A stretch of 64,000 nucleotides of DNA from Cristatella mucedo (taxonomy: Eukaryota; Bryozoa; Phylactolaemata; Cristatellidae): the NCBI GenBank assembly GCA_009760855.2, contig WPIO01000104.1, positions 261,501-325,500 on the forward strand, read 5' to 3'. Within the stretch, counting starts at the first letter, position 1; each line of letters starts with the position of its first letter. Below, piece by piece: positions 43,630 through 55,430 of this stretch. The translations under genes were made by a program, and so were the position numbers. The notes under the pieces were generated by a model. That model was not told where the DNA came from, did no database searches, and worked only from the letters and a program-made list of their open reading frames with translations.

Positions 43630-45700
43630 CGTTAACGTTGTAATCGCGATAACCAAGCTAACAAACAGTGAACACTGGCTCCGCTAGACGCCAGGCGACC
43701 AGCGATTCTCCCTCTCCCCCAACAGTACAGCACGCCGCTGCCGCCATCCAGTACAGGGCTACCGACGAACGAGGTTTCCCTCGAACGCAGCAAATAAGCA
43801 GACAAGAAAGAACAAAGTGCTGCTCGCTGAATGGGACGATGCCAGCTACTGCCCCGTGCGGGACGTGGCAACTCGCGACGAGAACGCGCCGGCAAGACGG
43901 CGGCCAAGGGCGACTGCGGGCCAAAGGCGCGACCTACCAGTGCTTCGATGATAGCGGAAGTTAGTAAGCGGCCCCTATAATTGAAAGAACCACGCGATGC
44001 TCACGTGATTAGCCTGTCTTGTTGACCGGATGCCGTTCCGCCACTATGAGCATTCCTACCGCCTTCGCACGCGCGCGCGCGTGGGTGGGGACAAGGACGT
44101 CGGCTCAAGGCTGCGAACAGCTGAGTGGAGAGCGATGCAGCGGGGGGGGGGCACAATCACGTGACCACCGCGTGGCCTTTCGAAAATCTTTCCGCTTAAT
44201 TGACGGGTAGGGCCAGGCTGCCAAGGCGTTCAGCGCTCACGCCCAGAGTGCCGGCGCCGCAGGGCGAGCGAAAACGCCGAGTGCGGCTGGGGAGCGGGGC
44301 AGCTCGGACGCGTGGTCACGCCCACAAAAACATGCCGGACTAAGAAACGCTAGTAAGTGGAGCCGCAGATTTCGCCGGCGAAGCGTGTAGCGGGGCTTCG
44401 CGCACGTTTATAAATGTAGTTCCTGTGCACGGCGCCCTGAGATAACTTAATCGCGTTGGACCTTCATCTAAGTTCCACGCTCGGGGCGTGTTCCTGAATA
44501 AAACCGTGGTAGGGGCCTCGTTTAATGTGGGTCGTCGAGTTACGGTCGAGTTACCGGGGCGATTGCGGCCGCGGATTAACTTCCGCGAAGTGCCGGTGCG
44601 ATCTGGACAGGGGTCGCGATCCAGCGGCGCTAGGACCAGCACGGCGGCGGCTGCGGCCCGCGGGAGACGACTCCAGCGGCCCGCCACTCCAGCGCGCGTT
44701 TCGCGGACGGAGTGGCGGGCCGCTGGAGTCGTCTAGAATGCTGTTAACCCGCAGCGGCGAGAGTCTGGTCGCATTTGATTACAACAGAGCCTCACCGGCG
44801 AAATAAGATGACCGAAACTCTAAGGCGCAACCGCGTGAGTCGGCTCGCATTTTATTGGTGAACCTGCGCCAATTGGGATTTTTACCGAGCTTTATTAGCA
44901 GGCGCGCGATGCCGCCGCGAGTCCAGTTTGGTGTTATCGCCACGCGCCTCGCGAGCTCTCGCCGAGACAAGCGCTCTTATCGGGCTAAAACTAAAAACCA
45001 ACTCCCCGTACTTGGGTCACCTGCGTCTGGGCTGGGGCGCGACCCGCATAGGCGGAAGGTCTGAGCAACCAAGCCAGCGATTAGCGACGTCGGTTCAGCC
45101 GCACTTCGGCATCTGCGGACCGAGGCGATGCCCCGACCGCCAATTCACCTGACCTTCACCCCTGACCCGAGAAAGGCTTCCGCTTCCAGCTCTCGCGAAC
45201 GCGGGTAAACCGAGGGCCGTTTAGCTAGACGAAAATAGTCCTTCTCTCTGCCGCCACCTCGCCAGAGGTGGTTAGCCTTAATGCTACTTTACAGCCCCAA
45301 ACCCTATCCTGGACAGCGTGCGAGCCCGCGCGTGCACGCGCACACTCAAACGTACACTCACATGCAACACACGCGCCAACACGCCCGCAAACAAAACCAC
45401 GCGCGAAATGTGAGTCACGGGCGTTGTACGAACGCATTCGGCGGCGTCCTATGAGCTCTTCTCGTGACGCCACCTCTCGCTGCCCGGCGGCCGTCGCTCG
45501 CCGGCGCGAATGTTGCCTGCTTCGTACGAACCTTATCGGTCGAGCAGTAACGAGTCGCAAAACTCTCTGACGGCCGGCGGCATGGTGAGACAACACGACG
45601 ACGACGACTCTGGGCAGCAGGTTTAGGTTTAACAAGCTAACCGGGACCGTTTAAATGGCTAACCACCTTACGTGTCAATAGCTAACCGGTACAATAGGCT
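43630..45700. other. GC- and CpG-rich block, CpG-island-like
   Basis: Strikingly rich in CG dinucleotides (for example nine or so in 44,521-44,580) against an AT-rich surround. Contains a G8-9 run at 44,142, an AATAAA at 44,496, and a GCGCGC tract at 44,070. Overlapping frames on both strands are Arg/Ala-rich composition artefacts. It lies about 3 kb upstream of gene A and just before the diverged duplication segment. Could be a promoter of an unseen transcript or a GC-rich mobile element. Confidence 0.6.
44665..44734. repeat. Perfect 26-bp inverted repeat with 18-nt spacer
   Basis: Left arm 44,665-44,690 (AGACGACTCCAGCGGCCCGC...), right arm 44,709-44,734 is its exact reverse complement; spacer AGCGCGCGTTTCGCGGAC. 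About 73% GC, so very stable as a hairpin or cruciform. Function unknown. Confidence 0.95.
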
Positions 45701-46271
45701 AGGAGCTCAGTGGCATCGGGCCAGACCTCGCGGATCGCTACGGGTAGGAAGCTTTTGCGTAGCACCAGCGTGGCTTAATTTTAGGGCACTCAAGAACTGC
45801 TGGTCTAAAATGCATCTTTGTCCTCGAGCAGCGAGCAGAAGGGTGCAGCAGCTTTGAAAGGATCGTGACGGGGGCGTAACGCGAGCGGGAAACTCCAAAG
45901 GCGACAGACTGGCCTGCTCTCCGCTCAGCAGCGGCTGATCGATGTCGGCTGGCCTGCCAACCTCGGCCATAGCTCAGTTCAGAAAGATTTGCTGGAGTCT
46001 TCTTTCGGCTCGCGAGCTTGACGCCGCGGCTACCCATCCTTTACGGAGCTGAGGTATTAAATCCTAACTGTGGTGATCCGCGGTGCGAGGCCCGACGCCT
46101 CCCAGCTGCATTTGAACTCGAAATGAAATGACAAATGAAAGAAATGAGCCCAGCAGCGGCGGCAGCGGTGACGACCACCTTTTTTAAGCGTCGTTATGGA
46201 CCGCTAAATATGTGTTCACCCTCGGTTCCCACTTTCTTCTCTGTCAACGACCTGCCGCCTGGTTTTGCCTA

Positions 46272-46460
46272 GTGGTGAGCCGTGATGGCGCACTAGGTAA
46301 GGCGGCTGCTCCTCACGACCGAGGTTCAGAGGTCGTGCGTTCGAATCCTACGGTGGGGGATCCTTTATTACCGCTGCTAGCGGTGGTGTCACCCGTCAAG
46401 GCCCATCTGTCGCTATACAAAATAGGCTGTTAAATCAGATAGCATTTCTTAGAGGTAGTA
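46272..46460 (+). mobile_element. SINE-A, well preserved, insertion specific to copy B
   Basis: GTGAGCCGTGATGGCGCACTAGGT (A-box region), GTGCGTTCGAATCCTACGG (B box GTTCGAATCC), body GGGGGATCCTTTATTACCGC, 3' end CTATACAAAATAGGCTG and GTTAAATCAG. Copy A reads CCTGGTTTAGCCCGGAGATAA at the matching place without it. Confidence 0.9.
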
Positions 46461-46659
46461 TGTACGTCTTTAACGACCTAGATCATGAACGCAAGCCTTC
46501 CGGTGCATGAAGACAACTAGACATAAATTAAGTTCTTTTAGGGAGCTATGCAAATGTACCATCAGGGCCAAATCTTGAGTTAAATATATAAAAACATAAC
46601 ACGTTCATGAGCTTATATTTCTATAATAGTGCAAGTAGTTGGCCCAAAATCCCGAGAGG

Positions 46660-46790
46660 GAGAGAGACGACCTCGGCAACCGGTCATAGGTTCGAATCTT
46701 GCGTTTGGTGATTCTGTATCGCCGCTGCAAACAGTGGCGATAACCGTAAGGCTCTTCTTTCGCTATAAAAATGAGGCTGTTAAATGAACT
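46660..46790 (+). mobile_element. SINE-A, 5'-truncated
   Basis: GGTCATAGGTTCGAATCTTGCG (B box GGTTCGAATC), body GTGATTCTGTATCGCCGCTG, 3' end CTATAAAAATGAGGCTG and GTTAAATGA, directly followed by the TA tract. Confidence 0.82.
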
Positions 46791-46927
<137 letters not shown>

Positions 46928-47073
46928 TCTCCACAGATTCTAATCTCGCTCTGGTCAAATCACTGCTTGCAGTGTACTCGAATATGTGTGTAGCATTGAG
47001 CCTGCCAAGAAGCTATCATTGGCAGAATAGGAACATGAATTTTTAAATAACCGGGGACATTTACACATAAATG

Positions 47074-47079
<6 letters not shown>

Positions 47080-47111
<32 letters not shown>

Positions 47112-47165
47112 CACACACACACACACACACACGCACACACATATATATATATATATATATTTTTA
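47080..47165. repeat. (CA)n then (TA)n microsatellites
   Basis: CACACA from 47,081 with a single AA slip near 47,109, then ATATAT at 47,141-47,160. The minus-strand frame rich in V and C here is repeat translation. Confidence 0.97.
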
Positions 47166-47189
47166 TATATATTTATATTTATATTTCAT

Positions 47190-47310
47190 ATGTATAGCTC
47201 TCTATCCAGGCGCTTTGCACATGCCTCGTGGCTAGAGGTCACGACCGTTGTAGTCAAAGGCGAGTGACTTACAACTGGACAAAACCAGACCAACATTTGA
47301 ATGTGCCTGA
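47190..47310 (-). mobile_element. SINE-B, duplicated copy
   Basis: Counterpart of 2,905-3,010: CTCTCTATCCAGGCGCTTTGC at the 3' side and a reversed tRNA-like head near GACAAAACCAGACC. Confidence 0.55.
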
Positions 47311-47639
47311 TGGCTGGTACAGTAGAAGTGCAGCATAGAAGATCGAGAAATAGCGGAACGGAATAAAAATGGCCGCTCAATCGAGAGCCGACAGGCTTCG
47401 CTTCTGCACGGAATCAAGCCTACCGAAAAAAGACGCATTATATTGAATATAGAAGACGCGATACGGTGACTGTTGTGCTGGCACAGGTAAGCGCACCTGC
47501 CACAGTAAAAGAATGCCTTTCCGAAGATCTGCATGCACACGGCTAGAAGCCTTCCAATTAGATCTGCCAACAATGAGCTACCAAAATGGACTGTCCCGAA
47601 CGTTGCTATTCTTCGACGGCCGTCTGACGCTGGTTTAAC

Positions 47640-47745
47640 GTAAGGCGATGTATCTCCGTCTGTAATTCCAGAGAGTCACGAAGACCAAGCAGGTTTTCTG
47701 CGGGAGAGCTTTCTATATATAGCGCACACTCAAAACCTCAAGGCG
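47640..47745 (-). mobile_element. LINE-1 3' tip
   Basis: GTAAGGCGATGTATCTCCGTC and CACGAAGACCAAGCAGGTTTTC (plus view) equal the LINE-1 terminus seen at 2,225 and 50,945. It abuts the LINE-2 at 47,750. Confidence 0.75.
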
Positions 47746-47749
47746 CTAC

Positions 47750-49825
47750 TCGCTTTGATCTGAGTTGTAATCACAGGTGCACAATCCAAAAATACCGATG
47801 TCGACGATCAACCATCTCCTCAACCGCTCCCAGATTAGCTCCTTACCTGATGATCCTCGTGATGATCTAGCCGATCGCTTCTCTTGATTCTTTGTGCAGA
47901 AGATAGACAAGATCAGGGAGTCCATCCCCGCGATGACAACATCCCCACTAGAATGCTGTTCCCCGATTCCTGGCTGCTCCTCAATGTCTACATTTAAGCA
48001 GGTTACTAGTGATCTCGTGCTAATGGTAATATCGAAATCAAAGAAGAAAACAAGTCCTCTGGACCCTATTCACAATGTCCTGCTCTTACGCTGCATTGAT
48101 CTGCTGCTGCCATGCATAAATAACATCCTTAATATGTCAGTAGCCTTAGGTCATGTCCGAGCACATTTCAAAAAAGCTGTAGTCAGGCCGCTTCTCAAGA
48201 AAGTGACACTGGACCAAGAGAACTTGAACAACAACCGCCCTGTCTTCCTTCTACCATTCCAATCTAAGACACTGGAACGTGGCAGACCAGCTGAACTCAT
48301 ATATTGAAACTTCAAACCTTGCTAGTAAGTTCCAGTCTGGCTTTAGAGCTAATCGCTCATCAGAGTCAGCATTGCTAAGGATGTACCACGAATTACTTCG
48401 GAATGCTGACATAGGTAGACTCTCTCTCTCTACCTGTTTTGCTCAATCTTTCGGTAGCTTTTAGTACTATCGATAACAAAGTTCTTCTAGAGCGCCTTTC
48501 ATCTCGCCTGGGATTCACTGGAATTGGTCTACAATGGTTCAGATAATATCTCGGTGGGAGACTCCCGAGTATTGACGTGAATGGACAAAGATCATCCGAG
48601 GTACCTCTAAAATATGGGGTACGCAAGGGCTCCACGCAAGGTCCGGTTCGTTTCACGGTTTAAACACCCGGTCTTGCTGATGTGATTGTCAAGCACAATC
48701 TAGGCTTTCACTCTTATCGGGATGACACACAGTTGTACCTTGTCGTTTTACCTTCAATTTGATCCCACCCAGCCTTCGAGCACCTCAAATTCTCTCAACT
48801 CACTTGCTGCATGTATTCATGATATACGCACATGGATGGCAGCAAAATTTCTAAAACTAAACAACGATAAAACTAACTTACTAGTTATGGGCAAACCCAG
48901 TGTGATTCAGAAATTGGAAAGGCTGACTCTCAAAATCGGATCTGCTAGCATATATCCTGTAGAATAAACTCAAAATCTACGTGTCGTATTCCAAAATGAC
49001 CTCAAGTTAGACGACCGCATCAGCTCCACAGTCAAATCTGCCTACTTTCAGCTTCATTACCTGGCTAAAATTCGGGGATCGTTTAGATAATGATAACACG
49101 TCTAAGTCGGACCATGCATTTGTGACATCTTGTCTTGACTTCTGTAACTCACCGCTTGCTGGCCTACCGGCATGTGCAATCAGACGATTACAGCCGGTGC
49201 AAAACTCTCCAGCCAGGTTTGTCTGTCGTGAGCGTCGTAGTTGCCACATTGCACCACCTCTCGCAGATATGCACTGGCTACCAGTCAAGCAGCGAATCGA
49301 CTTCTAAGGTTTGTTGCTCACTTTTAGGTCACTTCATTCTTTGGCTCCAGCCTATCTCTAAGATCTACTGCCCCACCAAGCCAAGCATGGTACCACCCGC
49401 TTTTTGGATTCCAACAGTTTACCCCTACCTCGCACAAACTTCAAATCCTTTGGAGACCATGCATTTAGTTCGTATGCTCCTAAAGCCTGGAACTCCCTCC
49501 CGACTTGCTTCAGATTATCCCCTGACTTGACTACATTAAAAAAGAACTTAAAAACACACCAATTTTGGACACCATTTTGTGGGTCCCTCTGATTTGTCCT
49601 TCGTGTGTTGATGAGTGCTGACACTGTGCATGCTGCCATTAACCACATTTGCATACTGACCCTGTGCATGTCACCCCTAGCCACGTTGTTCGTGTTGTTT
49701 ATCAAGCATGATATTACTCACGATTATATCGCGTATCCCTTTGCAGCAAATCTAAAGCGCCTAGGAAGGGATTGATTTCTCTGAGGGCGCTTTATCAAGT
49801 GCGTTATTATTATTATTAGTTAATA
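47750..49825 (+). mobile_element. LINE-2 long copy (pre-RT to 3' end), decayed
   Basis: From CTCGCTTTGATCTGAGTTG and AATACCGATGTCGACGATCAACC through LKKVTLDQENLNNNRPVFLL, QSGFRANRSSESALL and HIAPPLADMHWLPVKQ, to GCGCTTTATCAAGTGCGTTA and (TTA)n at 49,803-49,818. Several frameshifts and stops in RT. The longest near-continuous LINE-2 in the window. Confidence 0.88.
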
Positions 49826-50163
49826 TTGGTGTGCGAGTGACAATGATACCGTTATCATGCTGTTCCGATTTTAGGTCGCACCTGAAATCTTTATAGGCAG
49901 TGAATATTGTTAGTTCAACAATTTTGGGTAATGTTGCTAAAGATACAAAGCTTTAGTGTATCATCAGGCCACCACTTTAAATCATCTTTGCCTGATAAGA
50001 CACGGCTGTCAACTTTCCGTGTGGTTTAAAACTCCTTGATATGTAATGTAAACTTGGGTTGGACATTTAATTTAAGCTTTTAAGATTGTTTTTTTTGTAC
50101 CTGATCAAAGTATATGCAAATTGTCGAGAAAAATGCTGCTCCCTGCAGGTTCTGTGTAAATAT

Positions 50164-50342
<179 letters not shown>

Positions 50343-50584
50343 TACTTAAACTTGGGCAGTTTTTTCGCGTAGATGACAATTCTGGCTCCAACTCTGATAA
50401 TTAAACATTTTAAATCTGCTTCTTTAGAAACAATTTTGTACGAAGAGTCATCGGAGGTCAGCCGAGCTGAGATAGTCAGGTGGCTTGCCGTCGCCACCTT
50501 TACGGCTCCCTTTTGGCATCCCTTGAAACCTCCCTCACCTTCTCGCCTTTGTGTTCTGAGTCCGTATGGTGCTCGGTGTCTCGC

Positions 50585-50940
50585 TCGTATTACATCATGT
50601 TACCCCGGAGTCTCCCGCTGAGAAAAAACCTAAACGATGGCAGAGGCACCGTGTCAGCGTTGCCACGGTGATGTGAGAGGCACTTCAGAGGGGCTTGATG
50701 ATCAAAAGATCCGTACGCTGCAGAAAGATCCAGCAAAGCAAGTAAAGAGATTTTACCCAAGTCTGCATTCCTGAGAAATTCTTTGCACACTATAATATAC
50801 GCTGACACTGTAGAGTGATATACTCTTCAACCTGACTGGAATCATATTTGCTATGGTTAAAATTTCAGTTTAAGAGTTTAGATGGTCTGCCCTTTCTCGT
50901 TTCATCGTCTTAGATACGAACGGCATTAGGAAGACTAGCA
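50585..50940 (-). mobile_element. LINE-2 RT fragment
   Basis: Minus-strand peptide ISLLALLDLSAAYGSFDHQA matches the RT block LLVLLDLSAAFDIIDHKV of the 61.5-62.9 kb copy. Short, with no 3' end. Confidence 0.72.
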
Positions 50941-50944
50941 TTGG

Positions 50945-53900
50945 TTCTAAAGTATGTATGCATCTCCGTTTGTAACTCCACAAAGTCATTAAGACCATGT
51001 GGGTGTTACACAGGAGAAGTTTGTATATCACACTCACAGCCTGAGTGGCTTTCGGCACGCATTCGGTATCCAACAGACTTCGTCTCACGCAACGAAGAGA
51101 AAGTGCGAAGCATAGCAGAGTCAGGAGAGCAGTTGAGGTAGTGAGTAGCATGGAAGTAGCAGCTCAGGACCGCTGAAAAGGATGAGCCACAGTCGGCAGT
51201 AGGAGAGTAGTTGTCATTGCGTAAGAATTGTGGAAGCGAGGTCCACAGATTAGGACCTGCAGACCTAAAGCTTCGGTCGCCAACGGTCTTTAAGCGGAGG
51301 AAAGGAACAGCCAATTTATTGTCCACACAGGACCTGAGGGCGAGAACAGGCTGAAACTGGTGCAGCCGTTCAGCTAGGTACGAAGGAGCCAAGCCGTGGC
51401 GGGCCTTGTGGGTCAGCGTAAGAACTTTTCTCAGGATCCGTTGCTCAACCGATATTCATCCTAGTTCTTTTAGCAAAGGAGACAAGTTCTCAAACCGCTG
51501 GGACTTGAAGACTAGCCTTGCAGCCATATTCATAGTCTGCTACAGCGGCCTAATAGCTTCATTTGGCAGCCCAGTCAATAAGGATTTGCAATAATCAAGC
51601 CGAGACAGAACTAAGGAGGTAGTTATATTTTTTACGCGCAACTGTGGGATACAGCTCCTAATCTTGGATAGGGATCGGACGTGATGGTTAGCTGTAGAAG
51701 CAGTCTTCTGAATAAAGCTTTTGAAATTGAGGCAGTTGTCGAAAACGAAACCTAAATTTCGAGCACGTGGTGATGGTTGCACAATAGAATCACCTCTTAA
51801 TAGTGTAACCGCATAGAAGTTCGTCTCCTGACTCTGACATGTTCGCACAATAGCATCACTTATTAGAACAGCAAAGCCTTTCAATCCAGCCACACGCTTT
51901 GGGTGTCCTATGAGCAGCAGTTTAGTTGTATCATCATTTAATTTCAGGAAGTTTTCCGACATCCAGGATCGAATATCGGCAAGGCAAGCATTCAGTTTAT
52001 CGGTTGCTGCAGGAGATTCCGATGGTTTGAATGACAAATGCATCTGAGTATCATCAGCATTGAAGTGATATCCTATTCCATGGGCCTTAATGACTTTTCC
52101 CTGAGGTTTTTTATAAATGGAGAACAGCAAGGGGAAGAGTACGGACCCTTGAGGTACTCCACAGGTGACCCTTCTCGTTTGTGAGTCTGACCCCCACACG
52201 AAACGGATTGAACACGATCAGACAAGTACGATTTAAACCACGCCAGTGCTTCGTCTGCCGGACCGATCGCAGTTCTCAATCGTTTAAACCGAACCTCGTG
52301 ATCAATGGTGTCGAAGGCAGCAGACAAATTGAGCAGAGCTAGGGCAGTGACATTTTCGTCGTCCTTGCCACGTAGAATGTCATTATTAACATGGAGGAGA
52401 GCAGTTTCAGTTTAGTGCTGCCTCTTAACCCTGCTTGAAATGTTTCCGACATTCCATTATTTTCAATATGTTTAACCTGCTGCTTAGCAACATTTTTTTC
52501 AAGAATCTTTGATAAGAAAGGAATAAGGGAAACTGGGCGATAGTTTGTAAGGACCTCTGTGTCTAATCCAGACTTTTTAAGAAAGGGTCTAACGATTGCC
52601 GATTTGAAGGACTTGGGGATGAACTCTTTTTCCAAAGAAGCATTACAAATCTTCGTTATGGCAGGGCTAAGTTAATCTGCTAGTGAAGACCACAGAGATG
52701 AGAGCATAGGGTCTTCAGGAGACGAGCTCTTTTTGCTGGACCTTATTAAGGTAGCTAAAACGCACGCAGAAACCTCAGAGCACCTTTTAAGGAAGGTCAC
52801 AGGTTGTGGAACCACGATTGCTTTAGTCGGAGGGGGCTTCATGGAGGCACGAATGCCCACAATTTTTTCAGTAAAGAAGGCTGAACAAGTTTCGGCTGAG
52901 CCCTTAATGCCTGGAGAGTCAGACTTCACAGCATTTGCCAGTAAATGGTTTACTCTCTTATAAATCTGTTTAGTGTCCGACTGGCGGGAATTTAGCTTTC
53001 TAATGAAAAATAAGCCCTGGTTTTTAAAGCTTTCTGGTGTAAACTCGAAGGAAGTCTTTGAAATTGACTAGATCTGCATCAGACCCCGATTTATTGAAAC
53101 TTTCAAGCCTGTGCTTAACCCCGCGCATTTTTAGGAGTTTCTTTGTAAATTGAAAGGAATCTCCACGACTTTGAACACGGATAGAATGAACGGGAGCATG
53201 CTTGTCAAAAGCACTCCTGTGTGTCGTTTTCATAGCATCAGTGAGGGTATCGAGGCTGCCGGTCGAGTCTGAATGCATCGCAAACAGATTTCAAAAACTT
53301 GTCCGTGTCAATGCTTTGTAAGTTACGTCGTTTGACAAGTTCGACATTACCATGTACGTACAAGGGAGCAGGAACAGTAAAAGAGACCGAGCAATGATCT
53401 GAGAGGATCAGTGGGCACACCACAAGGTCCGTGGGGAGGACATCCTTAGTGATCACGAGATCTAGAATGTGGCCACCGACGTGGGTGCTATGCTTAACGT
53501 GTTGGGCCTAACTAATATTCCCCAGACAGTAGAGAAATGAGCGGACCTGGATGTTGCTAGGGTTGTCAACGTGAAAATTAAAGTCTCCTACAATCAGTAA
53601 AGGCCTGTCACACACAAATATTTTAGCGAGGAGTTCTGAAAACTCTATAAAGAAGTTTAGACAGCCAGAAGGAGACCGGTATATCACAACAGTGAGAGGC
53701 TTTGTCTTTGATGAAGACCTGATTGCAACCGATTCAAACGATGGCCCATGCGAAAAACTGCACATTGTATAGCCAAACGATTCGCGAACAACAATTGCAT
53801 CCCGCCTCCAACCTTGTCAAAACGCATGGACTGATAGAATGAGAACCCGGTTGGAGTGGTCTCAGAAATACAGCTACTGGAAGAAGGCGTCATCTAAGTT

Positions 53901-53960
53901 TCGGTAAGCAGAAATACATCTAGCTTCTCCTGGGCCACCTGAGGCGGATAAGTAAACCCT
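50945..53960 (-). mobile_element. LINE-1, most complete copy (endonuclease + RT), dead
   Basis: Read 5' to 3' on minus: endonuclease with LLIVGDFNFHVDNPS and SDHCSVSF, linker, RT with [43 protein letters not shown], the palm box HFNADDTQMHL (usual Tyr replaced by Asn), LGFVFDN, SRLDYCKSLLTGLPN, C-terminus, and a 3' end with ATGCATCTCCGTTTG. The open pieces lie in all three frames, so several frameshifts exist. 53,960-54,390 may be its 5' UTR. Confidence 0.92.
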
Positions 53961-54639
53961 TGGTTTTAGCAAGCTGACATTTAGTAGGCGGAATTAAAGA
54001 GGCTGTCCAACAATTGGGTGATGGCGATGAAGTGGCTTGTGTTATTTGTGCTTTGATTCGCCTTGCTCAAAGAACGACTGCACAGAACCAACACCAACAA
54101 TTTAATCTACTACTCACACAGCCGAGGGAGCACAACTTAACTTACCCCTCTCTCCCATTCGAGCCCCCTCCCCTCGACTCTGGCTGTGCCTTGGCTGAAC
54201 CCGATAGTGAATCCACCATCTGTTCACCAGCTGGTTTTCGGCCTGTGTCCACACCTCATTAGATGCCGACCACAGCTGTGCACAGGCCCCTCTTGAGGAT
54301 GCTCCCACCAGCTGTTTAGGAGAGAGGAGTTACCGGCCTCCAAATACACAGACCACACGCCCCTTTGACCTGAAGGTCACAAGACGGCTGGTGATCCGCT
54401 GCTCAGACCCTCCTCCTCCTCCAAGGAGAAGAAAGAGACGCCTATGGCCATCTACTATCGGCTTAGCAGCTACTGAGTGAATCGCGTTTTTCCTCGCCAT
54501 AGAAGCAGAGCAGTGCTCTGTTAACCGGATGCAGACGAAGAAAGATCCTCCGAGGATCAACTGAGTTGCAGTACCTTAATACTCTGTGTAAAGAAGCAGA
54601 CCAAGCACAATGTATACTCTCCTTCTTGTCGAAGTGATC

Positions 54640-55430
54640 GCCGAGATACAGATCTAGGCTTTTACTTCTGTGCAGATGACACACAGCTATAGCTATGCTT
54701 TGATCCCTTCCAGCACCATAGCAAGTCGAACTCGCTCAAATTCGTTGCGTCATGAATTGCTGGCATCAGCACTTCGATGGCAGTAAACTATCTCAAAATT
54801 AATGCCGATAAAAACAAACTTACCAGTTAACGGCAAATCAAGTGTGACTCAGACATTGAAAAGCCTAACATTCAATACCGTCTCAGCCAGCACATCTCCT
54901 GTACCATCGGCACGAAATCTAGGTGTCCAGTTGAAAAGTGACCCTCACTAGACGACCACATTAGCTCCACTGTCAAGTCTGCGGACTTTCAGATGAGCGA
55001 AGTTTCCGAAATTTGGGCCTGCTTAGATAGAGATGCTACAATAACATTGGTCCGTGCATTTTATGACATAATGTCTCGACGTCTGTAACCTTTTTCCTTT
55101 TGATCTACCCACCCGTACAATCAGGTACTTTCAGTTGATGGAAAACTCGGTGGCCAGTCTTGTCCGTTGAGTGTCGCAGTTGCCACGGTATATCACGTTT
55201 TCGCTAATATACTCAATCTCCCTGTCGCAGAGCGCATAGACTAGAAGGTACCGCCGTCTCTCATTCTTAGGTTCTTTTATTCTCTCGCTCCGAACTGTCC
55301 GTCGGAAATACTCCCCAACCAGGCGATTTATCGTATCGGCTGCCTTTCTGAATCGGTCGGTTCGGCTTCGCCTCGGACCAACGTAAAATGCTTCGAAGAC
55401 TTCCTTTAGTTCCTAAGCTCCCAAAGCCCG
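54640..55430 (+). mobile_element. LINE-2 fragment, duplicated copy, 3' truncated
   Basis: Counterpart of 4,610-5,395. It stops at CCCAAAGCCCGAAAG, after which the sequence jumps to what lies at about 6,200 in copy A, so the 3' end and about 500 bp of flank are deleted in B. Confidence 0.82.

Larger units (their letters stand above)
42191..43630. other. Intergenic stretch 5' of gene A, mostly unassigned
   Basis: Holds two SINE-B copies (42,755-42,855 and 43,378-43,492), a poly-C run at 43,198-43,210, and a short GTGCCACGTAACAG minisatellite at 43,318-43,362. Otherwise nothing recognised; minus frames at 42,472-42,707 overlap in two frames and look like chance. Confidence 0.5.

Noticed and set aside
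43632-45635. Several 80-136-codon frames in the GC-rich block
   Set aside because: Overlapping on both strands with Arg/Ala/Pro bias expected from GC-rich DNA; no motif recognised.
45600-45710. GCTAACC words reminiscent of telomeric repeats
   Set aside because: Only three scattered, imperfect occurrences (for example AGCTAACCGG twice); not a telomere-type array.
46272-46345. Possible true tRNA gene
   Set aside because: A and B boxes are present, but the sequence continues into a shared SINE body found five more times in the window and does not fold with a convincing acceptor stem by eye.
47894-48307. 137-codon plus frame as an independent gene
   Set aside because: It is the start of the RT region of the LINE-2 copy at 47,750-49,825 (blocks LKKVTLDQENLN and RPVFLLPFQSKTLE).
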